Assembly: GCA_011525095.1 (NCBI GenBank)
Contig: WTIV01000013.1
Coordinates: 1-9,283 of the forward strand
DNA length: 9,283 nucleotides
Direction: 5' to 3'
Source of the DNA: Methanobacteriota archaeon
GTDB taxonomy: Archaea; Thermoplasmatota; Poseidoniia; Poseidoniales; Poseidoniaceae
The position numbers and the translations under genes were made by a program. Shown piece after piece: positions 1 to 4,594 of this stretch. A model generated the notes under the pieces. The model worked only from the letters and a program-made list of their open reading frames with translations. It did not search any database and was not told the DNA's origin. The first letter of the stretch is position 1, and each line of letters begins with the position of its first letter.

Positions 1-69
1 CAGAACTGGGAACCCTAACTGTCTAAGACAATAGTCCCTTAGCTCGGTCCTACTTGCAGGCTGAGCCAT
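1..69 (-). CDS. gp13: Neck protein gp13-like, N-terminal fragment (runs off the left edge)
   Basis: Only the first 23 codons are in the window. The frame opens with ATG at 69-67, stays open to base 1, and includes the stretch TELRDYCLRQLGFPVL. In T4-like marine phages this 'LxxYCLRxLGxPV' opening is, from memory, typical of the gp13 neck protein, which with gp14 joins the portal vertex of the filled head to the tail. No other ATG, GTG or TTG lies in frame upstream before a stop at 108-106, so the start is well fixed. It has an unusual leader: the ATG directly follows a U-run at the foot of a hairpin, and the nearest Shine-Dalgarno-like AGGA is about 17 bases upstream. A consensus late promoter sits in that hairpin. 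The position after the tail-fibre genes fits the usual cyanophage order. The family name rests on a short N-terminus, so another neck or virion protein is possible. Confidence 0.7.
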   Translation of the reverse strand, partial: MAQPASRTELRDYCLRQLGFPVL

Positions 70-72
70 AAA

Positions 73-100
73 AAATACCCATAGTTTCCTACGGGTATTT
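73..100 (-). terminator. Hairpin with GAAA tetraloop and U-run: rho-independent terminator after the 181-residue gene
   Basis: Read on the minus strand, a 12-base arm (100-89) pairs with 84-73 around a four-base GAAA loop (88-85, a GNRA tetraloop), followed by T residues to position 70. The only imperfect pair is a G-U wobble (minus strand, 92 with 81). On the plus strand that pair would be an A-C mismatch, so the structure favours minus-strand transcription. It lies just after the stop of the 181-residue gene (122) and just before the ATG of the gp13-like gene (69), so it would separate the fibre/adhesin genes from the neck genes. A late promoter box overlaps its 5' arm. Confidence 0.85.
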
Positions 101-103
101 ATA
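96..103 (-). promoter_or_regulatory. T4-type late promoter box TATAAATA for the gp13-like gene
   Basis: This is an exact match on the minus strand to the T4 late promoter consensus, recognised by host core polymerase with the phage factors gp55 and gp33/gp45. With standard spacing, transcription would start near position 90, inside the loop side of the terminator hairpin, giving a leader of about 21 bases. Transcripts begun here lack most of the 5' arm and could not form the terminator. Confidence 0.75.
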
Positions 104-121
104 ATTTATATCAATGGTCAA

Positions 122-667
122 TCAGGAAATCTCTGGAATAGGATTCAAAGATTTAAATTCTTCTGTCCAGTCTTTATTGAATTCTTCTAATTCTTCAAGA
201 GTAGTACATGCATCAAGTAAATCTTCTTGTGTGTTGTTAGCTGCTCTTGCTGCCTCACGATAGATAGCAATCTTTCTCATATTGTTAGTATTGCCATTGA
301 TTTCATCAAGTTCTTTTGCTTTTTCTTCTAAAGCATTAACTGGTTCAATGATATCAAGAACCAGAGACTTGATACGTGATTTGATCGTAGATTTCAGTTG
401 AGCAACTGCAACTGCTGCTGTTAGATCAGCAGAATATGAAGCGCGTTGCTCATCAGGAGTTTGACCAGGATATCTGCTAACAACAGATGACTTATCTTCG
501 GAAAGCGTTAGTGAAGAAATAAACTCAGTTGATGGGTCAAAGTCATACTCAATAAAGTATCCCAGATCATCACCATTTTCTCCTTCTACTGCCCATTCAG
601 GTAAAGTAGGAAATAGGTTGACATCTTCAATGCCTAAGCCATTTGTTTTAAACTGTAGATATGCCAT
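122..667 (-). CDS. Small companion protein of the second adhesin cassette; putative tail-fibre assembly factor (181 aa)
   Basis: I do not recognise a named family. The protein is a clear paralogue of the 164-residue protein encoded at 2208-2702. Both have an acidic N-terminal part, a block of form DPxTxxxxSxTLSEDxxSxxxRxxGxxxDEQRA (residues about 44-76 here), and a second block INGNTxxM followed by E-A-x-R (residues about 123-141). The middle and C-terminal half (about 80-165) is Ala/Leu/Glu/Lys-rich and probably helical. No signal peptide or membrane segment is visible. It follows the 484-residue adhesin-like gene with a 33-base gap. A small helical protein encoded right after a tail-fibre or adhesin gene is the classic position of a fibre chaperone (compare T4 gp38, lambda Tfa), so an assembly or capping role is my inference; a virion subunit is the alternative. 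The C-terminal tail (167-181) has no counterpart in the paralogue. The ribosome site is weak, and a late-promoter-like box lies 28 bases upstream of the ATG. Confidence 0.85.
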   Translation of the reverse strand: MAYLQFKTNGLGIEDVNLFPTLPEWAVEGENGDDLGYFIEYDFDPSTEFISSLTLSEDKSSVVSRYPGQTPDEQRASYSADLTAAVAVAQLKSTIKSRIKSLVLDIIEPVNALEEKAKELDEINGNTNNMRKIAIYREAARAANNTQEDLLDACTTLEELEEFNKDWTEEFKSLNPIPEIS

Positions 668-694
668 TGATTTTATACTTTACTGGTTATAATG

Positions 695-702
695 TATTTA
701 TT
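695..702 (-). promoter_or_regulatory. Late-promoter-like box AATAAATA before the 181-residue gene
   Basis: The minus strand reads AATAAATA, seven of eight bases of the T4 late consensus, differing only at the first base, which I recall being variable in cyanophage late promoters. It overlaps the TAA stop of the 484-residue gene (703-701), and the predicted start near 689 leaves a leader of about 22 bases. The match is good but the region is A/T-rich, so chance is not excluded. Confidence 0.5.
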
Positions 703-2155
703 ATAGGTTGGACTCTAGTTGAGTATTGAATAGAGAGGTGTTATAGTATGCAGGAATGATCAATGGATAATCAGTTGAGTTTCCTGCTGTGTCCAAAGTC
801 CATGCATTGTAGTTGTTATCAAGTGGAATATTGTACATATCAGCACCGATATTAAAGAAGTAATCCAATTCAATCTCTCTATGATAGATACCAGGACCAT
901 CAGCGTTTGTATCATATGTGATAACCATGGAATTTAATCCAATTGGACATGTCATTCTTCCATGTGTTGAATCATTGGTTTGGAAGTACATGACCTTACC
1001 ATCAGATACACGTACTGCAATCCAATATAGTCCAGAACCATAATAATAAGAGGGGCAGTATGCCCACCAATACTTACCAGATGTAGAAACTTGCCATCTA
1101 GATCCAAATCTATTTCCTTGCTCGTAACCATACGAAGTTGTCCATGTTCCATTCCATAGAACGCCCTCATAGGTTCCATCAGCGTTCCATCTTTGTACAA
1201 GACAACCATTTGATGGTGTCTGACTGAATGTAACTAGTCTGCCATTATCACATAGACATGGCATTGTTCTCCAATGCGCTTCAGCTGCACCAGTATACTG
1301 ATTCATTCCATTACCAGTCATTCTGTCATAGAGATCTCTATTCGCAGAATTCTGGAAGTAATCGTAAACAGAACCACCTTGGTTATCAGACTTAGCAGAG
1401 TAACTTTCTGCTTCATCGTGATAGTAGTCACTTGAGTTGGTTCCGATTGCTCTGAAATCAGGAACATTATTCCAAACTACTGGTTGGAATCTGTAGTTGC
1501 TAGTCTCTTGTTCAATGACTACAAACTTCTTGGTTTTTACATTGTAGCAAGCAGAAGCATACATTCCCTGACCGTTAGATGTTTGGGAGGGAATATTGAA
1601 TCTATTTCTGCCATACTGTTGAGTATCGCAATAATATCTGTTTGCACTTCTTTGACCAATAGTTAACCAAGTACCAGTAGTACTATTATGCTGAGTAAAA
1701 ATAGCATAGTCCTGACTGGTTTCGTTAACAATGGATGCACAGTCTCTGAATGCATTACCTCTCCATTGTCTGCCAGAATTAGCAATAACATATCCAGCAG
1801 TTTTAGAATACTCACCAACTGAGTGGAAGTTCTGGTGACCAAGATATCCTACATTACAAGTATTCTGACAAGCCTCTGAGTTTGATGATGGAGTGCTTTG
1901 TGTCTCATAATACTGACTACTTGCATAGTTCTGGAAAAACTCTGGTGCAGCAGTTGTATATGTTCTAAAACGGTTATATGCATAACTACCGTCTCCCAGA
2001 AAGTTTGAGCAATACTCAAGGTTATGGTTATACGTATGCCAACCAGCACCATAAACGCTATGCTGCTGGGTAAATACAGAGAAACAAGGTTGCTGATATG
2101 GATCTGCAACTTTTGAACTCACCGTAGCTGGTTTGGTTGTGATTGTTCTTGCCAT
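701..2155 (-). CDS. Putative tail adhesin / receptor-binding virion protein, second cassette copy (484 aa)
   Basis: This protein is a paralogue of the 490-residue product of 2716-4188, collinear along its whole length. Shared landmarks are QPCF (22-25), GDGSY (54-58), GYLGH (103-107), NETxQDYAxFTQHN (144-157), GQGMYASACYN (195-205), PVVWNNVPD (225-233), TTSYGYEQG (339-347), YCPSYYY (366-372), RVSDGK (382-387) and a closing TSLF (473-476). Cysteines 24, 139, 203 and 367 align with those of the paralogue. It is rich in Tyr, Asn, Ser, Gly and Trp, without a signal peptide or membrane segment. Several units of hydrophobic strand, polar Gly/Asn turn, hydrophobic strand recur at roughly 50-60-residue spacing, which suggests a beta-propeller or related all-beta fold; this is inference. 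The N-terminal 25 residues are conserved and may dock the protein to the virion. It has its own late promoter and a GAGAG ribosome site six bases from the ATG. I do not recognise a named family; a receptor-binding role is inferred from the neighbours and composition. Confidence 0.85.
   Translation of the reverse strand: MARTITTKPATVSSKVADPYQQPCFSVFTQQHSVYGAGWHTYNHNLEYCSNFLGDGSYAYNRFRTYTTAAPEFFQNYASSQYYETQSTPSSNSEACQNTCNVGYLGHQNFHSVGEYSKTAGYVIANSGRQWRGNAFRDCASIVNETSQDYAIFTQHNSTTGTWLTIGQRSANRYYCDTQQYGRNRFNIPSQTSNGQGMYASACYNVKTKKFVVIEQETSNYRFQPVVWNNVPDFRAIGTNSSDYYHDEAESYSAKSDNQGGSVYDYFQNSANRDLYDRMTGNGMNQYTGAAEAHWRTMPCLCDNGRLVTFSQTPSNGCLVQRWNADGTYEGVLWNGTWTTSYGYEQGNRFGSRWQVSTSGKYWWAYCPSYYYGSGLYWIAVRVSDGKVMYFQTNDSTHGRMTCPIGLNSMVITYDTNADGPGIYHREIELDYFFNIGADMYNIPLDNNYNAWTLDTAGNSTDYPLIIPAYYNTSLFNTQLESNL
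1461..1573. repeat. Left copy of near-identical DNA blocks shared by the two adhesin genes
   Basis: The blocks at 1461-1484 (24 bases) and 1548-1573 (26 bases) are identical to 3491-3514 and 3575-3600 in the other adhesin gene, in the same orientation and about 2.03 kb apart. They encode the conserved PVVWNNVP and GQGMYASAC segments, so selection on the protein contributes. Exact identity at wobble positions over these lengths also suggests shared recent ancestry or gene conversion. Confidence 0.8.
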
Positions 2156-2160
2156 CTTGT

Positions 2161-2165
2161 CTCTC
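2161..2165 (-). promoter_or_regulatory. Ribosome binding site GAGAG for the 484-residue gene
   Basis: The minus strand reads GAGAG, then five bases, then the ATG at 2155. It is a moderate Shine-Dalgarno match at workable spacing and supports this start, which also matches the start of the paralogous gene (both begin MAR). Confidence 0.6.
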
Positions 2166-2194
2166 AGATATTAATAGGAGTTTCGGTCTTCAAA

Positions 2195-2202
2195 TATTTA
2201 TA
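2195..2202 (-). promoter_or_regulatory. T4-type late promoter box TATAAATA before the second cassette
   Basis: This is an exact minus-strand consensus box five bases past the TGA stop (2210-2208) of the 164-residue gene and about 40 bases before the ATG at 2155. The predicted transcript start is near 2189. It gives the second cassette its own late transcript. Confidence 0.75.
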
Positions 2203-2207
2203 AATGA

Positions 2208-2702
2208 TCAAAAATTCTTGCAGATAAAATCTTCTAGATCTGCTACCGTAGTTAGTGCAAGTAGACGCGCTTTTGCGTCTCTTCCTCGTTGTCTGATAGC
2301 TTCTTTCTCAGCAAGAACTGCATCCATTGCTTCGGTATTGCCATTAATTAAATCTCTATCTTTTGCCCTGGTAATTTTCCAGTTCAATTCTTGTAGAGCA
2401 TCAGTAATCCATCCATTTAAAAGGGCGGTTTTTTTCTCTTTCAATTCAGCAATCAATGATGTTTCTGTTTCTGCAGCAACAGCTGCACGCTGCTCATCTA
2501 AAGACATCCCAGCATGTCTGTTATATAAAGAAGTGCCATCTTCCGATAGAGTCATTGAAAGAGAATAATCCGTTGTTGGATCATACTCTTGTTCAATTAG
2601 GATGAAGTTATCGCGGTTCTGTTCCAACCAACTAACTTCTTCCTCGGTTTCCCACCAACCAACGACACTAGATGTTCTTTTTCTGTAAAGGAGAAATGCC
2701 AT
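2208..2702 (-). CDS. Small companion protein of the first adhesin cassette; putative tail-fibre assembly factor (164 aa)
   Basis: This is a paralogue of the 181-residue product of 122-667, sharing the block DPTTDYxxxxTLSEDGTSxxxR with DEQRAA (residues about 41-74) and the INGNTxxM/EAxR block (119-137). The N-terminal 36 residues carry two adjacent Trp (16-17) and an acidic run, and differ from the paralogue. The rest is Ala/Leu/Glu/Lys/Arg-rich and probably helical, possibly coiled-coil near 80-150. There is no signal peptide or transmembrane segment. It starts 13 bases after the stop of the 490-residue adhesin-like gene. Its best ribosome site, AAGG at 2717-2714, overlaps that stop codon, so the two are probably translated together in a fixed ratio. 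No separate promoter is visible. By position and size it resembles fibre chaperones that follow adhesin genes, but no family was recognised and a structural role is possible. Confidence 0.85.
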   Translation of the reverse strand: MAFLLYRKRTSSVVGWWETEEEVSWLEQNRDNFILIEQEYDPTTDYSLSMTLSEDGTSLYNRHAGMSLDEQRAAVAAETETSLIAELKEKKTALLNGWITDALQELNWKITRAKDRDLINGNTEAMDAVLAEKEAIRQRGRDAKARLLALTTVADLEDFICKNF

Positions 2703-2713
2703 TTTATTTTATA

Positions 2714-2717
2714 CCTT
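2714..2717 (-). promoter_or_regulatory. Ribosome binding site AAGG of the 164-residue gene, overlapping the upstream stop
   Basis: AAGG on the minus strand shares two bases with the TAA stop (2718-2716) of the 490-residue gene and lies 11 bases before the ATG. This points to translational coupling within the first cassette. Confidence 0.5.
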
Positions 2718-4188
2718 ATTGTAGATCTGGGACTAGGTGTGACTCTGAGAATAATGAAGTATCATACAGAGAAGGAATGAATGCTGGATATGAGGTACTA
2801 TAGTGACCACATTCCAGAGTATAATTCATCCAGTGTGAACCTAAGTTCAATGTTGAGGCATCATCTCTTACTGCAAACTCAAGTGGTAAGTTTACAGTTC
2901 TGAAGTGAGCGCCAACACCACTATCTGTGTTATAGCATCCGAAGAAAATCATATCTGATTTGCCCATAGGAGCAGATTGGAATCCATATGTGCTATCATT
3001 ATTCTGCCACTTCAGGAACTTACCATCACTGACACGAATCATAGCAATATAGATTCCTGATTGATAGTAGTAAGATGGGCAATAACCCCAGATGTACTTA
3101 CCGTCAGAAGTTACTTGCCATCTGTATCCAAATTCAACACCTTGCTCATAACCATAAGAAGTAGTCCAACTATCTGCCATAGCAGTTCCAGTTGGAGTTC
3201 CTGCTGAGTTCCATCTATAAACAAGAGCACCCCAGGAAGGCATCATGTGGAAAACGGTGATAGAATCATCATCGTTCAGGATAGGCATACATCTCCAGTT
3301 TGCTTCACCCGCACCAGAATAACTATTTGTGTTGAAATTATTTGCAGTATATACTGTGCAATTGTTTGAATCTTGGAAATACTGGTGTAAAGATCCTTCG
3401 TGATTATTATGTGCAGGGAACTGTTCACCATAACTAGAAGATTCACCATATGTGTGAGTAGAACCATGGTGAGCAATATATCTCAAGTCTGGAACATTAT
3501 TCCAAACTACTGGTCTCATATTAAAACTTCCATCAGATTCCATGATGAGAAGTTTTCTTGTCTTCGCATTATAACAAGCAGAAGCATACATTCCCTGACC
3601 ACCAGATGACTGAGCAGGAATGTTTACTTTATGTCCCCATGTGCCATGGTGAATTCTGTCATAATACTGCAAGCAACTTCTTGGACCTAGGTACAACCAA
3701 GTACCAGTACCACCATTATGCTGAGTAAACATGGCATAATCTTGGTGAGTTTCATTCACCAAAGGAGCACATTCTCTAAATGCATGTGATCTTGGACTTC
3801 TACCATTGCTGCTACCAGAACCTGCCCATCCACCGAAGTTACCATAAGTACAACCTCTCATCAATGATTGGTGACCTAAGTAACCAGTTGAGTTTGTTCC
3901 ACCCAAGCGGTCAGAACTAGAACTAGGAGTCCAATCTGATTGTGTATCTGGATAACTATTGCTGCTCTCAAAGAACTGAGAAGCAGAAGTGCTGTGTGTT
4001 CTAAACGATCCATAAGAATAACTTCCATCACCATGATCGCCATTAATCAAGTTCAAGTTGTGATCATACATCCAGAATCCACCACCATGTGAATGGTTCA
4101 GTGCATATGCAGTGAAACATGGTTGGGAATATGGATTAATAGTCTTTTTTACTGACGCTTGTTCAGTAATGGAAATCCTTCTTGCCAT
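2716..4188 (-). CDS. Putative tail adhesin / receptor-binding virion protein, first cassette copy (490 aa)
   Basis: This is an all-beta-looking protein collinear with the 484-residue product of 701-2155. Shared landmarks are QPCF (22-25), GDGSY (53-57), TGYLGH (101-106), NETHQDYAMFTQHN (145-158), GQGMYASACYN (197-207), PVVWNNVPD (226-234), TTSYGYEQG (342-350), YCPSYYY (369-375) and RVSDGK (385-390). Cysteines 24, 140, 205 and 370 align with the paralogue. It carries about 23 His against about 10 in the paralogue, many in loops between conserved blocks (for example around 239-268), so surface chemistry has diverged while the core has not. Repeating strand-turn-strand units near 22-49, 144-171, 206-236, 304-333, 360-394 and 409-438 are compatible with a beta-propeller. 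No signal peptide or membrane segment is present. It has a good ribosome site but no own promoter, and probably uses the promoter at 4585. Host-receptor binding is inferred; I do not recognise the family. Confidence 0.85.
   Translation of the reverse strand: MARRISITEQASVKKTINPYSQPCFTAYALNHSHGGGFWMYDHNLNLINGDHGDGSYSYGSFRTHSTSASQFFESSNSYPDTQSDWTPSSSSDRLGGTNSTGYLGHQSLMRGCTYGNFGGWAGSGSSNGRSPRSHAFRECAPLVNETHQDYAMFTQHNGGTGTWLYLGPRSCLQYYDRIHHGTWGHKVNIPAQSSGGQGMYASACYNAKTRKLLIMESDGSFNMRPVVWNNVPDLRYIAHHGSTHTYGESSSYGEQFPAHNNHEGSLHQYFQDSNNCTVYTANNFNTNSYSGAGEANWRCMPILNDDDSITVFHMMPSWGALVYRWNSAGTPTGTAMADSWTTSYGYEQGVEFGYRWQVTSDGKYIWGYCPSYYYQSGIYIAMIRVSDGKFLKWQNNDSTYGFQSAPMGKSDMIFFGCYNTDSGVGAHFRTVNLPLEFAVRDDASTLNLGSHWMNYTLECGHYSTSYPAFIPSLYDTSLFSESHLVPDLQ
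3491..3600. repeat. Right copy of near-identical DNA blocks shared by the two adhesin genes
   Basis: This is the partner of the blocks at 1461-1484 and 1548-1573. It lies in the 490-residue gene. The two copies form direct repeats flanking a full cassette length, so recombination between them would delete or duplicate one adhesin/companion unit and leave a chimaeric adhesin. Confidence 0.8.
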
Positions 4189-4197
4189 TAGATTGGG

Positions 4198-4202
4198 TCC
4201 TT
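4198..4202 (-). promoter_or_regulatory. Ribosome binding site AAGGA of the 490-residue gene
   Basis: The minus strand reads AAGGA nine bases before the ATG at 4188, the best Shine-Dalgarno match in the window. The 40-base gap to the preceding gene shows no clear late promoter or terminator. Confidence 0.7.
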
Positions 4203-4228
4203 ATAATTTTTTCTAGTATGGGTCAATA

Positions 4229-4543
4229 TCAACCATCAATACCATATGCAACTGCAGTCAGACCTGCAGCACTTGCATAAACCTGAAGTCCGTTGCTTGT
4301 GTCTAGAACAATTCCTGTTCTTTCAAGAACTCCATTCGCAGGAATGGTAGTGTCATACTCAATAACATCCGAGTCTGTTACTGATGTTGTTGCTGCTAAA
4401 GCAAGTCTTACTGATAGATTTGAACCAGTGCGATTGCAAAGGGTCACAGTAGCAACCTTAACTCCAGCTGCTGGAGGTGCTACTACTGTTGTCCATGTTG
4501 AGGCAGAAGATACATCTACCTTTGCATATACTCCTGATGCCAT
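4229..4543 (-). CDS. Small beta-sandwich-like virion structural protein (104 aa)
   Basis: This short protein is built of alternating hydrophobic and Thr/Ser/Val residues typical of a beta-sandwich. It includes a CNRTGSNLSVRLALA strand pair (about 36-50) and the block IEYDTTIPANGVLERTGIVL (about 61-80). Small proteins of this pattern (a 'CNRxxxxxxVRLA ... PANGVLERTGIVL' core) occur widely in marine T4-like phages, where they are usually annotated as virion structural proteins. The exact position in the particle is not known to me; baseplate, fibre tip or capsid decoration are all possible. It follows the large fibre gene, has its own consensus late promoter and a GGAGAG ribosome site, and heads the transcript that likely also carries the first adhesin cassette. 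The start is supported by the ribosome site and by the common MASGVYAKVDV-type opening. Confidence 0.85.
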   Translation of the reverse strand: MASGVYAKVDVSSASTWTTVVAPPAAGVKVATVTLCNRTGSNLSVRLALAATTSVTDSDVIEYDTTIPANGVLERTGIVLDTSNGLQVYASAAGLTAVAYGIDG

Positions 4544-4547
4544 TGGT

Positions 4548-4553
4548 CTCTCC
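4548..4553 (-). promoter_or_regulatory. Ribosome binding site GGAGAG of the 104-residue gene
   Basis: The minus strand reads GGAGAG four bases before the ATG at 4543, close but functional spacing. It supports the chosen start. Confidence 0.65.
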
Positions 4554-4584
4554 GTATTTTGTGATCGTTTAGAATAGTCTTAGT

Positions 4585-4592
4585 TATTTATA
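4585..4592 (-). promoter_or_regulatory. T4-type late promoter box TATAAATA before the 104-residue gene
   Basis: This is an exact minus-strand consensus box two bases past the TGA stop (4597-4595) of the giant fibre gene. The predicted start near 4579 gives a leader of about 36 bases. No other late box occurs before the next two genes, so this promoter likely drives the genes at 4229-4543, 2716-4188 and 2208-2702 together. Confidence 0.75.
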
Positions 4593-4594
4593 TA

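Noticed and set aside
1..67. Possible tRNA or other RNA gene at the left edge
   Set aside because: No cloverleaf arms or T-loop motif; the stretch is explained by an open gp13-like reading frame on the minus strand.
671..678. TATAAAA-like string just before the 181-residue gene
   Set aside because: It is too close to the ATG (start would fall inside the gene) and is not the TATAAATA consensus; the box at 695-702 is better placed.
1849..2109. 86-codon minus-strand frame, and similar frames at 952-1209 and 3276-3476, inside the adhesin genes
   Set aside because: They are out-of-frame overlaps of the real genes; the products are not related to each other between the two paralogues, as would be expected of a conserved overlapping gene.
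2143..2568. 141-codon open frame on the plus strand
   Set aside because: It lies opposite the 164-residue gene and the start of the 484-residue gene, has Ser/Arg/Leu-biased shadow composition, no ribosome site, and no place in an otherwise all-minus layout.
4189..4228. Possible promoter or terminator in the gap before the 490-residue gene
   Set aside because: Only a weak TATAAGGA and a short A/T run are present; no stable hairpin or late consensus was found.
4293..4577. 94-codon and 97-codon (4821-5114) open frames on the plus strand
   Set aside because: Both are antisense to well-supported virion genes and reflect the low stop frequency opposite Thr/Val/Gly-rich coding sequence; there is no initiation signal.
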